A stretch of 64,000 bases of DNA from Siphonodentalium dalli (Eukaryota; Mollusca; Scaphopoda; Gadilida; Siphonodentaliidae). A program made the translations under genes and the position numbers. The notes below the pieces were generated by a model. The model was not told the origin of the DNA. It did no database searches and saw only the letters and a program-made list of their open reading frames with translations. Positions 21,640 to 32,916 of the stretch are shown here, in pieces (the first letter of the stretch is position 1; every line of letters begins with the position of its first letter). The DNA lies in assembly GCA_032622095.1 (NCBI GenBank), contig CP136061.1, forward strand, positions 82,498,324-82,562,323, in the 5' to 3' direction.

Positions 21640-22403
21640 ATTTTTATATATATATATTTATTTGTCTGTAAATATTGGGGAGCGTAACTACATTTTACTA
21701 GCTCCCCAATATAAGTATACAAATACAATAATTTGTTCAAATTCAATAAGTTTTATTTGATATTATCGAATAATAACATTTTTATATACAACAGGACCCC
21801 ACAAAAGCTGGGCTTATGAGGGCAGGACCCTTATACAAATATATTACATTAATATTATATTGACATTAAAGTTACTGTGTATATTTACAGGTGTTGCAAT
21901 GGTGTGCGACAATTACAAAGATTTTGGGGACGGGCATGCAAGGGGTGTGGGCAGGGGGAGGGGAGGGGCGTGTCACAGTCCACAGTATATTTTTCATGTT
22001 GCAATGATATATTTTATCATGACGTAATACCAAGCTCCTTCTCATGCTGCTACCTGTTGTATATGCATCATATTACAACCCACAGAGTCAATGCAGGGCA
22101 TCTAAATATTATATTAGAATAGATTCACTTATAATTACTATATACAGATGCAGAGGTTGAGGCATGTTTCGATAGGCTATTTTCGTTAATTCTGAGTTAT
22201 CAATTGGCTATTGTATGAATTTCAGTATGGGATGACACGTTAGATATATAATACATGTAGTTGAAATATTCAGACTTTTCTTTCCCCTCACCATGTAGGG
22301 CTAATCAGAGTAGGAGGAATTATACAGTAAGTGTATGAAACAATAAGGAGCTTGTCCTAATCTGAATAGCCCTGTGGTGTCAGAACTCTGCTTTGTATTA
22401 CTA
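21640..22403. other. Non-coding; small hairpins
   Basis: A hairpin attggggagc...gctccccaat lies at about 21675-21713. A second imperfect one (gggctaatcagagtagga with tcctaatctgaatagccc, 22299-22372) probably belongs to the 3' untranslated end of the adjoining LINE. No gene seen. Confidence 0.5.
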
Positions 22404-23530
22404 CTACAGTATCTGTTGGTAACCAGGAAGGAGCACTATATCAGTGGGGAGGTTGGTTTTATGTTGCTTGTTAATGAAATATTCTTTCAGATATTTTGAG
22501 TAATTGCTATCAATTTCTATTCTGAGTTTGCAGTCACTCGGTAGTTCATTCCACAGGCACCTGGCTCTGGTTGAAATGGCATTTCTTGCTTTTTTGGTTC
22601 TTGTAAATACACAGCATATATTTGAAATAGCTTTGAACCGTGTATTGTAATTATGGATATTATGTAAGCTTGTAAATAGGGAAGTCAGTGATTTAGGGAG
22701 TTTCTTGTGGTGGAGGTCATGTAAACTTTTAAGCAGTTGCATATTTCCAATGTCTTCAAGCAGCAATAAATTGTGTTTCTTGCACATTTCCTGGGTATTT
22801 TTTATTTCCATATGACAGTGTTGCAATTGCTTTTTTTTTTCAAGTTTTTGGAGATTTTTCACTGTTGTTGCACTCCAAATATCATTACAATAGGTGAGAT
22901 ATGGGATAATAAGTATCGAATAAAGTGATTTCATTTTACTTTAAACATATTTTATTTGTATATCGAATAATACAAAAGGGATTGGGGACAAGTTACAAAA
23001 CTTACTTGGCCCCTCTCCCTGCGTGATTTCATCGTATCCTTTGGTACAAACGCACTAACCTTACACATGACTCCTAGGTTTCTCGATAATTTATTGGCAA
23101 TTGTATCCACATATAAATCCCATGAAAAAGTTTCGTCACTATTAATTCCTAGGAATTTAGTGCTTTTAACCCTTTTGATCAGTTTATCATTAATTTTTAG
23201 CTCTGGTAGAAAATTTAACGACTTACAAAGATATGTATTTGTGAAAAGCATATAGTTTGGTTTATGAAGATTTAAATATAATTTGTTAGCAAGAAACCAT
23301 TCGTTCATTGCCTCCATTTGTTTGTTAACAACACCATAAGCATCCATAATGTATTTATCTGAGAAAAATGCATTTGTATCATCAGCAAATAGAATTACCT
23401 TTAATTCTTTGCACACATTTGGAAGATCATTCATATATATTTTAGAAAGAGAAGAGGGCCAATTATATATCCCTGTGGCAGGCCGCAGGTTATATTTGAT
23501 TGGTAGGAAAAGTTGCCTTCATACTGTACA
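22404..23530 (-). pseudogene. LINE reverse transcriptase, 3' part
   Basis: Minus-strand frames give reverse-transcriptase motifs in order: CGLPQG (about 23490), GPLLFL, then VILFADDTN with the catalytic YADD-equivalent FADD, the KLxLNLHK block, a KFLGI block, then SLYSILIIPYLTYCNDIW and a C-terminal LWNELP motif. This is the palm-to-thumb part of a non-LTR retrotransposon. It is 5'-truncated near 23540, lacks endonuclease, has a frameshift around 23440, and is split by an 88-bp insertion (22935-23022). Stop at 22404; the 3' untranslated end probably reaches ~22300. Confidence 0.85.
22935..23022 (-). mobile_element. 88-bp 5'-truncated LINE tail inserted in another LINE
   Basis: Flanked by the perfect 10-bp duplication gtgatttcat (22925-22934 and 23023-23032). 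The sequence ctttaaacatattttatt ... ggacaagtta resembles the 3' end of the LINE at 42659 (gtttaaacatattttatt ... gggcacaagtta). It breaks the host reverse transcriptase frame between KDTMKS and LYSIL. Confidence 0.8.
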
Positions 23531-23559
23531 GATTGCTTTCTAGTTGACAGGTAGCTGCG

Positions 23560-25270
23560 GAACTAGTTCAGTTGGTAGAAAGATGGATATCGTTGGTATC
23601 CCCGAGGAAAGACAATGGTTTCATACCCGGAAACGAACTCGGAAACGGGATATCCTATTGTGCATAGACGGATACCATATATTTGTTAACCTCAGGGTGA
23701 AGATTTGTAAAGACGTGATACATGGCATCAAAAAAGAGGCGTGGCACAGTACGATAATAAGCAAAAGCATCGCCTTGGACCTGATCGACAAGCAACGGAA
23801 TTCTTATGCAAAGAGAACATTCTCGTAGGAGGTGGAGATCTGCATGTGGCAGCTGGGGTACAGTTCAGAGGCTGATTTATGTGCATTGGTCCGGAACTGG
23901 TATTCGGCGGAAGACGATAGATCAATTCCGCATTCGATAGACTCAATAAGCGTCTCGCGTTCAGGGAGTTTCTACTCCAAGGTGTAGACTTTGGTTCATT
24001 TCCACCGTATGGACAATACATAAACGGTCTGCCTCAAGTAAGTTTCGAAAGCTTCGTGTCGAGTATAGACAGCCACATACAGATGTATGCTCTTTGCAGA
24101 ACTGACACGTACAACCAGAGAGCATTTAGCTCACTCGAAAACGAAACGTTTTTCGGAACTTTAGGCGCTGTAGATCCAACGAGATTGGATTGCCCAAGGG
24201 CTGTAAACATAGGACGCATTCTGGCAAGCATAACCAAGCTCATGCACTACCGACAAGACCCGGATAACAGGTAAGATTGACTAACACAGCCAGAATCATT
24301 TGACCATATAAACAATTAGTTTATATCCATAGTTTTATGTAAGCATAATTGATAGTGTTGTTTATATATAATATCATCGTATACAATTAAATTATGTAAC
24401 TGTTATATTTGATATATTCTATATATACGTGTAGTATAGGTTACCTTAAACATCCGCGTTTGCCCATCACTGTCAACTATGTCTTAACGCAGCCGCCGGT
24501 TAACTAAATGTGCGCCATCAAGCATATAACCTTCCAACAATCACCAAACACAACATTGTTATTCCCTAAGCATGTTATGTCAATTATAAGCAGTTGTCAA
24601 TAACTATAATAACCGCATGCGGCATAATATTCATACTTGTGTCAGTTGTGACGGTCCATGTTAAAGGGATACGATCATAATTTGTAATTTATTGAATTAA
24701 ATAAATTATAAATAAATTATCTGAATTTTCCACTCCATTGATAAATTCGATGCAAAAAAGCTGATCATATCCCTGTAATATTTATTCCAACAGAACATTC
24801 CAAACGAGAACATCCAGAAATGCCGTCTATCCCGACCACAAGCTTGACCCAATACGAAGGAATGTTCAGGGTGTGTTATTGGACAATACCAGTCAGATCC
24901 CAAGTCAAATTAAACTTAGGTAAGATCACAAACTTCACTTCTCCACAAACTTCACTTCTCAATCTAACAGCGTGTATGTATACATACTTATAATCCTGAT
25001 CAGATCACATGTATGCGATTAAGTTTTATACACATAATTATAAGTTAAAATAATTTGAATATGGGTGCATCCATTATTAAGAACGTGTCATTTTTGTATA
25101 CCAACAGGGAGCACTTTTTCGACACCGAAGAGCGATCGAGGATGAAGGATCAAGAGAAAGACAAGTCGAACAAGCGGCCCCCGTGAGCCGGGAAGAGGAG
25201 TTTTGCCTGTCCATGCACCAATACCATCGTACTGATGAATCCAGGATCGTTGCCGAGAGGCGGCTCGGAA
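23560..25270 (+). pseudogene. Decayed multi-exon gene of an unnamed family
   Basis: Plus-strand pieces read FLLQGVDFGSFPPYGQYING, then SIDSHIQMYALCRTDTYNQR, then AFSSLENETFFGTL and DPTRLDCPRAVNIG (about 23940-24270). A donor-like ggtaag lies at 24269. Possible further pieces are EHPEMPSIPTTSLTQYEGMF (~24800) and REHFFDTEERSRMKDQEKD (~25110). Upstream bases to ~23560 hold more fragments with stops. The tidy, gap-free run 23950-24270 looks once coding. I recall similar sequence in repetitive invertebrate proteins of unknown function but cannot name it. Non-functional as read. Confidence 0.45.
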
Positions 25271-25723
25271 TAACATAACCTGATCAGTTACATGTATCAT
25301 AATAAAAATTAAGAATATTAATTCACTATAGTTCCTGCATTGTAGTAACATGCGCAGGTAACAATTTCCGTGCAGGCATAAACACAGGGGGCCTACTATA
25401 TTTCGCCCGACCCAGCTCAGATAATATATATTCAATATGTCTGTTTGGCTTGTATATTATTTGGACATTGTCGTGAATTGAACTGGAATCGATGGAGATA
25501 TAAGGGTGTTACCACGAACTATTGAATATATCCCCGTATAGTGCTAGTTGATAAACACAATTCAAATTTAAACAATTTATGTCAAAATAACAAACTTAAA
25601 ATAAAGAAAACAAAATACAAAATATATGTGTTGTCATATATATTGCATTGACAAGGTTTAGTCTCAAACCGTACAACTTAAAAACTTAATGCGAAACGTC
25701 CATTCGTGATCATGATGAGTTGA
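25271..25723. other. No feature recognised
   Basis: AT-rich; overlapping short frames only. Confidence 0.5.
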
Positions 25724-26018
25724 TCAGTGCTTCCTCTTCTCATGATTCAGCATGCTACCTCTATGACTATATTCCTTGCCGCATCGAGAACACTGGTATT
25801 TTCTTGGAGACGTATGCATATGCAAATGTTCAATGATGTATTTCTTGGCTTTGAACTTTTGTCCACAAACGTCGCACTCGATGTGTGGAAGTGTCCCGCA
25901 CACAGATTCGTGAAAGACCTGTGCTCTCTCGGTTGCGAATGAGGCATCACACTTCCTACATTTGTGTGGTCTAATTCCGTGGTGTTTATTAACGTGGTCG
26001 CTAAAAACGCTTAGATAG
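25724..26018 (-). pseudogene. C2H2 zinc-finger gene, 3' half (cut by Gypsy element)
   Basis: Minus-strand reading from 26018: the rest of a split finger (LSVFSDHVNKHH), then KCRKCDASF with a C2HC ending, IECDVCGQKFKAKKY...HLHMH, and YQCSRCGKEYSHRG...HEKRKH followed by TGA (25726-25724). Four fingers, the first shared with the other half at 30525. This half has no stop or frameshift. The fingers are less repetitive than those of the other arrays here, suggesting an older host gene. Confidence 0.8.
26014..26018. repeat. Gypsy target-site duplication, left
   Basis: gatag, repeated at 30525-30529. On the minus strand ctatc continues the zinc-finger frame across the empty site. Confidence 0.75.
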
Positions 26019-26184
26019 TGTGGTGTATGTCGGTCCGTTTCAAGAATGACTTTTAGATTCCGCGTTTTAACGTGGTGTTCTGTTTTGTACTTCCGATTGA
26101 ATAAAATCGATATTTGGGAACCACGTGTATTGATTATGTGTGTTGCATGAACTGGCAGCCCGATTCAATTAAATAAACATCAAA
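26019..26184 (+). repeat. 5' LTR
   Basis: Begins TGTGGTGTATGTCGG. It holds aataaaat (possible poly(A) signal), ends near aaataaacatca, and matches 30360-30524. Confidence 0.9.
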
Positions 26185-26317
26185 GTGGCGACGATGATGA
26201 GATATACAAACTCACAATAAAAAAAAATCCAATGAAACAAGTCCAAGTTCCCTATAAATTGTGTTTGTAAACCTACACCCTTGAAATTAGGAAACACAAT
26301 ATTCGAACTTTTGCATC

Positions 26318-27172
26318 ATGGCAAATGCTGTGATTGGCCACGTAGGACCATACCAAGAGGGAGATGACTTTGAATCATATGCAGAACGTGTGGAACTGTA
26401 CTTTACGGCGAATGACTTTGAAGATGACCGTCAAGTGCCGGCCTTTTTATCAATGATTGGGAGTCAGACATTCATTCTCATTAAAACGTTGATAAGCCCC
26501 AATAAGCCACAAGATAAGACATTGCTGCAACTAATTACTACACTGAAGGCACACTACAAGCCTAAGCCAATTATTATTGCTGAAAGATTTCTGTTCCACA
26601 AAAGAATACAGGTCCCCGGAGAATCGGTTTCCAAATACGTAGCCGATTTACGTGCATTAGCGAAAGACTGTAAATTCGGAGATACGCTAAATGAACGCTT
26701 ACGTGATCAACTAGTTGTCGGGTTGCTGAATTCCACAGTCCAGCGCAGACTTCTCGCAGAAGCTGATTTGACGCTTGATCGCGTGTTAACAATTGCAACC
26801 GCGATGGAATTGGCCACGAAAGATAGTGCTGAACTTACGCAGGTCCCAAATGCGCATCAGAATTCATCGAAAGAGATCTACAAATTTTCGAAATACAACC
26901 AAGCGAAACAGCAGCATGCGCAACGCTTCGTGAAACGCTACTGCTACAGGTGTGGATCGGGTTCCCATCTAGCGGACAAATGTATACACAAGAAATTCAC
27001 CTGTACGGGATGTCGAAAAATCGGGCATCTAGTTTCGGTATGTGGGGCTGCAAATAAATCTACAGGGGCACCGAACCAACCAAAACAACACCGTCGAAAT
27101 GATACCTACAATGATTTTTCGCGGAAGAAGCAAGTTTACAACATGGATGTCGAGGATGATTTATCGGAATAA
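26318..27172 (+). CDS. gag: Gag polyprotein of the Gypsy element
   Basis: 284 residues, uninterrupted. The N-terminal two-thirds is a helical capsid-like region (FESYAERVELYFTAND near residue 19; RLRDQLVVGLL around residue 125). The C-terminal part carries two CCHC zinc knuckles, CYRCGSGSHLADKC and CTGCRKIGHLVSVC, which package element RNA into virus-like particles in the cytoplasm. It ends with a TAA at 27170 that is in the same frame as the following protease, so either a readthrough arrangement or a single nonsense change separates Gag from Pol. It lies 134 bases after the 5' LTR. Confidence 0.9.
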   Translation: MANAVIGHVGPYQEGDDFESYAERVELYFTANDFEDDRQVPAFLSMIGSQTFILIKTLISPNKPQDKTLLQLITTLKAHYKPKPIIIAERFLFHKRIQVPGESVSKYVADLRALAKDCKFGDTLNERLRDQLVVGLLNSTVQRRLLAEADLTLDRVLTIATAMELATKDSAELTQVPNAHQNSSKEIYKFSKYNQAKQQHAQRFVKRYCYRCGSGSHLADKCIHKKFTCTGCRKIGHLVSVCGAANKSTGAPNQPKQHRRNDTYNDFSRKKQVYNMDVEDDLSE

Positions 27173-27606
27173 TTTGCAAATTTATTCGCATTAGACACAA
27201 AATCTGATATAATGTGGATTGATGCAGAATTGAACAACATACCGATCAAAATGGAGCTTGACACTGGATCGAATCTGTCCGTCATATCAGATGAAACCTA
27301 CAATGAACACTTTCAAGATATTACGCTGGAGAATTCAACAATTCGGATGAAAACGTACACCGGCGAAGTTGTCAAACCGCTCGGAATGTTCAACGTGACC
27401 GTGAAATGTAATGATCAAACTAACATTCTGAAGTTATATGTTGTTGAAGGTGGAGGAAGACCGCTATTCGGACGCGAGTGGTTACATGTGATTAAATTAG
27501 ACTGGTCGAGACTGTTGCACTTGACGATACAATTATCAGCGCATCAGCACAAGTTGAAAACCTGCTCAAACAACATACCAGGGTATTTTCAGATACTCTC
27601 GGTACG
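27173..27606 (+). pseudogene. pol: Aspartic protease region of Pol
   Basis: In the gag frame after its stop codon. The catalytic LDTGSNLSVIS motif is intact (Asp at ~27260), followed by the LFGREWL flap/C-terminal block. Around 27515 the frame must shift to reach the downstream linker that leads to reverse transcriptase. Retroviral-type protease would cleave the polyprotein. Confidence 0.85.
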
Positions 27607-28430
27607 ATGAAAGACATCACAGCGAAACTTTCTGTCAAGGAGGACGCGACTCCGAAATTCATGAAAGCGCGACCAATACCATACGCGATGCAAGACCGCG
27701 TAAATGCCGAACTGTTGCGAATGGAAAATCTTGGTGTTATTCAGAAGGTCAAACATAGCGATTGGGCTACACCGATTGTTCCAGTCGTGAAAGCGGATTC
27801 GTCAATCAGAATCTTTGGTGATTTTCGCGCTACATTGAATCCGGTTTTAAACGTAGACCAGTATCCTCTACACCGAGTTGAAGATATGTTCGCAAAGCTT
27901 GCCGGAGGGCAGAAGTTTACGAAAATTGACCTTGCCCATGCGTATCAACAGATGTTAGTTCATGAAAATTCTCGGAAATACTTAACGATAAACACTCCTC
28001 TGGGTTTATATCAATATACCAGAGTAGCCTACGGTATTTCGAGCGCACCGAGTTTGTTCCAAGCGGCGATGGACCAAATCTTAAGCGGAATTCCGAAGGT
28101 ATTGTGTCATATTGAAGACATTCTGATAACAGGCTCGAATGATGTTGAACATTTGCAAAATTTGAAAGCGGTGTTACAGAAACTGAATGAATACGACATT
28201 CGCGTGAAGAGCAAGAAATGCTATTTATTTGCCGATTCCGTAAACTACCTTGGTCATTTCTAGACAAGGACGGTTTACACAAATCTCCAGATAAAGTCGA
28301 AGCAATTCTTAGCGCGCCGAAACCAAAGAATGTATCCGAACTGAGATCCTATTTAGGATTACTAAACTACTACGCTAAGTTTGTATCGGACATTTCATCT
28401 CAGATTCACCCGTTGAATGAACTGATATAG
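27607..28430 (+). pseudogene. pol: Reverse transcriptase region of Pol
   Basis: Contains KARPIPYAMQDRVNAEL, WATPIVPVVKADSSIRIFGD, KIDLAHAYQQM and YGISSAPSLFQAAMD, all in Ty3/Gypsy order. The active site, normally Y-x-D-D, reads H-I-E-D (28108-28119). The first catalytic aspartate is therefore glutamate and the Tyr is lost, so activity is unlikely even without the frameshift at ~28258 (YLGHF to LDKDG) and the in-frame TAG at 28428. Confidence 0.88.
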
Positions 28431-29215
28431 AGCAAAACGCGTTGGAGATGGACAAACTCGTGTCGACGCGCATTCAATCGTTCCAAGGAACTGATGGCAA
28501 GTCCGGTGGTGCTAACTCATTACGACCCGGACCTCGAATTACGTCTAGCGTGTGACGCGTGTCCCTACGGACTAGGATGTGTGCTGTCTCACAAGATGCC
28601 TGATGGTAGCGAACACCCGATTGCATTTGCGTCGCGTACCCTGACGACTACCGAACACAATTATGCCCAAATAGACTGCGAAGCGTTGGTATAATATTCG
28701 GGGTAAAGCCTTTCCACCAGTACATCTCCGGCAGAAAATTCACGTTGATTACAGACAATCGACCGCTAACCGCATTATTCGGTACAAAGAAGCCGATTTC
28801 CGTTCTTGCTGCTGCGAGGATGCAGAGATGGTCGTTGATTCTTGCTGCTTACGACTACACAATCGAATTCCGTACATCCGCGCAAAATGCTAATGCCGAT
28901 GGATTATCGAGATTACCGTTACAAGCCGAAAATGATGCTCCACGAAGTGAAAAGGACGCTGCACAACCAGATGTCGCTGATTTATTCAATGCGTCACAGT
29001 TTGATCCGTTACCTGTCACAAGTGTCGAGGTGAAAAATGCGACCAGAAATGATCCGGTTCTGTCAGCAGTGTTTCGTGCAATATCGTCTGGATGGTCGAA
29101 TGACGACGATATTGAAAGTTCGTTGAAGCCATTCTACAACCGTAGATATGAGCTTACAATTCATCAAGGATGTATTCTGTGGGGAATGCGCGTAATCATT
29201 CCGAAGAAGTTGTAG
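28431..29215 (+). pseudogene. pol: RNase H region of Pol
   Basis: Reads MASPVVLTHYDPDLELRLAC, then DACPYGLGCVLSH, PIAFASRTLTTTEHNYAQID and TLITDNRPLTALFG, then NADGLSRLPL. These are RNase H motifs of Gypsy pol with acidic residues at the expected places. A frameshift at ~28690 (EALV to IIFGVK) and a TAG at 29213 interrupt it. Confidence 0.85.
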
Positions 29216-30219
29216 TCTTCGATGTTAGAGGAGCTGCATTCCGGTCATCAAGGCGTGGTTAAAATGAAATCGGTAGCGCGCAGTTTCGTGTGGTGGCACG
29301 TGTGATTGACCACGACATCGAGCATTTAGCTCGATCATGCAGTGCGTGTCAAAAGTGGAAGCGTATGCCTATGGTGGTTCCGTATCACCCGTGGGCGTAT
29401 CCTGCTTCAGCATGGGAGAGAATTCACATCGATGTCGCGGGTCCGTCTCTTGACAAGATGTTCCTGATCGTTGTCGACGCCTATTCAAAGTGGTGTGAAA
29501 TTGTGCCGATGTCATCCACTACGTCCAGTGCAACCATAAATGAGTTGCGCACTATGTTTGCACGATATGGTGTTGTTCGACAAGTCGTGTCTGACAATGC
29601 ACAGGTGTTCATGTCGAAGGAGTTTCAAACATTTCTACAGATGAATGGAGTGAAGCACATCCGTTCGGCTCTGTATCATCCGGCTACGAATGGACTGGCC
29701 GAAAGATGTGTTCAATCGTTCAAAGGGGCGATGAAATCCTCTTTGGGGGAGAAGGGTACAGTTCAAAGGAAAATCGATAACTTTTTACTACATTATCGAT
29801 CGACGCCGCATTGCACCACCCGTGAGACCCCAGCCAAATTGTTCTTTGGTCGGGAAATGAGAACGCGATTAGACTTGATCAGACCAGATGTGAGGAACTC
29901 GGTAATTGATAAACAATTCGAACGAACCGATACCAATATTGAAACCCGTTCATTTGATGTTGGTCAGACTGTTTGGGTTCGAACGTACAACTCCAGTTCC
30001 GAGAAATGGATTTCAGGGACAATTGAGAGTACCGAAGGTTCACGTCATTATTTGATTAACATTGACGGTACAACATGCCGAAGGCATATCGATCAGTTGA
30101 GGATCAGAGAGGTGGACAATGCTACTCCGATTACCCATGTAGTTGACTCTGAAATTATCTTGCCAGACACCGGGCCTACTCTAGACTTTGAGACTGTTTC
30201 ATTGCGGACGATCAAGTAA
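29216..30219 (+). pseudogene. pol: Integrase region of Pol
   Basis: An N-terminal zinc-binding half (HSGHQGVVKMK, then SCSACQKWKR) spans a frameshift at ~29280. The core from 29290 is open for 309 residues. The catalytic triad is visible as D in HIDVAGP, D in VSDNAQVF and E in NGLAERC (DD-x35-E type). A C-terminal DNA-binding region follows (VGQTVWVRTYNSSSEKWISG). No chromodomain. The frame ends 140 bases before the 3' LTR. Confidence 0.9.
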
Positions 30220-30359
30220 ACGCGACAACCGACACCGAGCCTGTTCAAGTACGTCGTTCAGGTAGAACACGGAAACCTGTTCAGAAGTTAGACTTGTAGG
30301 ACTTGTGTGATTTACCCCAAAAATGTTAAAGTGACATTGTTTTGTTTAGGAGGGGAAAG

Positions 30360-30524
30360 TGTGGTGTATGTCGGTCCGTTTCAACAATGACTTTTAGATT
30401 CCGCGTTTTAACGTGGTGTTCTGTTTTGTACTTCCGATTGAATAAAATCGATATTTGGAACCACGTGTATTGATTATGTGTGTTGCATGAAATGGCAGCC
30501 CGATTCAATTAAACACACATCAAA
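30360..30524 (+). repeat. 3' LTR
   Basis: Begins TGTGGTGTATGTCGG right after the purine tract. Differs from the 5' LTR at about five positions, including one indel in tttggaacc versus tttgggaacc. Confidence 0.9.
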
Positions 30525-30968
30525 GATAGGAAAAACCCTTGCCACATATCTCACAAGAATGCTTGTGCGCTCCTGTGTGCTCCAGTTTGTGTTTTTTCAG
30601 TCCCCTCTTCGTTTGTTACTCTTTGTCGCACCCTTCCACGTCGCACCGTAGAAAAAGACCCTGGTGTCGGGTTTTTTCTATGCTCCTTCAAATCGTGTCG
30701 ATCGTAAAACTTTCTCGGACACACTGGACATTATATCATCGTTCCCTCATGCTTTTTGTTGTGGCGGATCATGGATCCCCGACTGGCGAATGTTATACAA
30801 CAGTCGCGACACTGGTAGTTGATACTCGACGGCGTTGTCTCTAGATTGTGCTTAACTCGCCTGCTGTGTGAGGGCATCGGACTGAGTTGTTGTTGAATCT
30901 CGATGGTATCTTGTGGTGAATCCGAGTCCGATTCTAGAGGGGCACACCCGAGTCCATCCATATCGGAA
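30525..30968 (-). pseudogene. C2H2 zinc-finger gene, 5' half (cut by Gypsy element)
   Basis: On the minus strand an intron acceptor (ttatatttacag, AG at 30970-30969) opens an exon with an ATG at 30961: MDGLGCAPLESDSDSPQD, then a linker and finger 1 (YQCRDCCITFASRGSMIRHN). Finger 2 (CPVCPRKFYDRHDLKEH) is preceded by a TAA, a frameshift follows it, and finger 3 (RCDVEGCDKE...TKRGLKKHK) has another TAA. Finger 4 (HSCEICGKGFSY) is cut by the Gypsy element and continues at 26018. Seven fingers in all. Three lesions besides the insertion show that the gene is dead. Confidence 0.78.
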
Positions 30969-31221
30969 CTGTAAATATAAGAAACAAAATCACTAGTACA
31001 AATGCATGTGTGACGAACACGGGGTCTAGATATGTCAGATACCCAGAATTCAACCATTGACATCTTTATCATATTTGACCTAGATTAAAATCTCACTCAT
31101 GACGGGCGTAATACACGACGTCTGATTTACTGCGAATTCAACAGGTACGCTTTATCTACGAGTACACTTTTGCAGATGAGGAAGTTTTTACACAGCTGAA
31201 AACGTAAATCGAAACCGAAGT

Positions 31222-32184
31222 TCTTACTTCAAGTTCAAAAAGTTCAAGTTCAAAAGCTTTATTTATAAAGTCAGGCATTTTAAATTACAAACATGAGCAT
31301 TAAGCTCTTAACTGACTTGTAAAACAATGAATATGTATATAAATAGTAACGTGAATAAAACACAACCTATCTGAAAAATAAATTACATGTATATTAGCTA
31401 AAACTTTGTAAAAGACGAGTAAAATCCCTGAGGACAGGTAGCCCTGACTGGATCAAAAGCGTAAGACACAAATTTGTATATTCATATACGGCACAGTAAT
31501 GTGTACAACGAGTCCATATTTCATTCCTGGATAACACGTTTTGTTCCATTCAGAGATACCAGACCAGAGAGTGCGGATTAAAATACAAAACATATGCATA
31601 TAATTAGGATATCATACAGGCACTGCATTTACATTTAAAACCATTCCAGGTTTGTAACATACATTCAAAGTCTTTCATCGTCTCTGCGGTTCTGCATGAC
31701 TCTGGAAGAGAATTCCACACTTTAGGTGCCATGAATCTAAACGAACTTAAACCGAAAGTAGTAGTATCAGGTGATGGCAGTTCCAGAATCTCAGAATTTC
31801 TAAAAGAGTATGAACTATGTTTACGTTTCACCAGGCAGTCCAAAAGGAAGGAGTGCTAATGTCCTTCTTTAGTATTTTGAAAACTGTGAGTGCCATAAGT
31901 CTGAGTCTTTGGAGATGTAGATGCCTACAGTTTGCAATCTTTAGGAGAAAGTCATAATCAGATGTGTAGTCATTATAGATAAAACGAAAGGCTCTCTCCT
32001 GAATTTTCTCCAGCCTGTTCGTAGAGGACACACTGCAGAAATGCCAGGTAAGAGGGCAGTAATTAAAATTTGAGAGGATGAAAGATTTGAAGATTTTTTG
32101 CCTGAGAGGGTCAGCATATGTCCAAGTCTCTTTAAGACATTTAGCTGTATTGATGCCTTTGAAATATCGTTCTAAAACACACAT
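31222..32184 (-). pseudogene. 5'-truncated LINE, reverse transcriptase C-terminal part
   Basis: Minus-strand frames 32184-31828 and 31843-31604 join through a frameshift. They carry KSFILSNFNYCPLTWHFCS, RLEKIQERAFRFIYNDYTSD and LRLMALTVFKILKK, then FGLSSFRFMAPKVWNSLPES and a terminal CKCSACMIS. This is the end of a Jockey/CR1-like LINE ORF2. The 3' end is marked by short ttcaagttcaaa repeats (31230-31258), a common LINE 3' signature. No endonuclease or catalytic domain remains. Confidence 0.85.
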
Positions 32185-32189
32185 TCAGA

Positions 32190-32915
32190 GGATTATTACA
32201 TGCAGCCACATTAAGAATCATATGCGGGGGATTGTTCTTGGTTGATTGAACGTGTTCTGGAAGCATCATGGCCTGTTATTTTGTCATATTTTGAATAAAA
32301 CGACTCACGGAAAACACGATGACGGAAAGATTGTAAAACGAAAGATCGGTGATCTCAAATAACGATTTTTCACAAGTAAACGAATGACTCTTTTGATCCG
32401 GGACATATGCGGAAATAATCAGCATATGTAACAGTATGTGACTTAATTTATCAGCAATTTAGAGAAGATTTTAGATAACACCAGTTTTGAGATATAAACG
32501 ACGATTTGATGACCCCGAATTACGAAAGTGTAAAATTGGACCGAGCGTCGATTTCAAACAATTGCGAGGTAATAGTTTGACTTTCTGATTCAACATATAT
32601 ATGAAGACATATAATGAATAAGCTGCTCTAACCGGGAAATAAAGATGACACAATATTAAGGTGTTTAAGGCACATATTTCCATCGAAATTAACCAAGTTG
32701 AGACAGGAATAAATACCGATAAACGCGCTGTTACCGCGCTAACCTGGATGCTTCGAAAGTACTTCCCACATAATCCAGAACAAAAACAATGAATAATTCA
32801 CAGGGAAAGCCCACCTGAGCCAATAAATCCAATAATTAAAGTTGAATACTTCCTAGTTCCATTAATCAATAAATTCGATGAAACATGGCTTCATGAACGT
32901 CCGTCAGAAATACAG
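32190..32915. other. No feature recognised
   Basis: AT-rich, no coherent frame or repeat seen. Confidence 0.5.
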
Positions 32916-32916
32916 T

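Larger units (their letters stand above)
26019..30524 (+). mobile_element. Ty3/Gypsy LTR retrotransposon, full length but defective
   Basis: About 4.5 kb with short LTRs (~164 bp), a primer-binding site just after the 5' LTR (tggcgacgatgatgag), a purine tract before the 3' LTR (aggaggggaaag), and gag-protease-RT-RNase H-integrase order, which defines Ty3/Gypsy rather than Copia. The LTRs differ at about five positions (~3 percent). Coding lesions: a stop between gag and protease (27170), frameshifts near 27515, 28258, 28690 and 29280, stops at 28428 and 29213, and an altered RT active site. The exact 3' boundary is ambiguous by 2 bases (CATCA or CATCAAA). Confidence 0.93.

Noticed and set aside
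23556-23630. tRNA-like A box (tagttcagttgg) and B box (ggtttcatacc)
   Set aside because: Acceptor and T stems do not pair and the boxes are spaced wider than in a tRNA. Chance, or at most an old SINE head.
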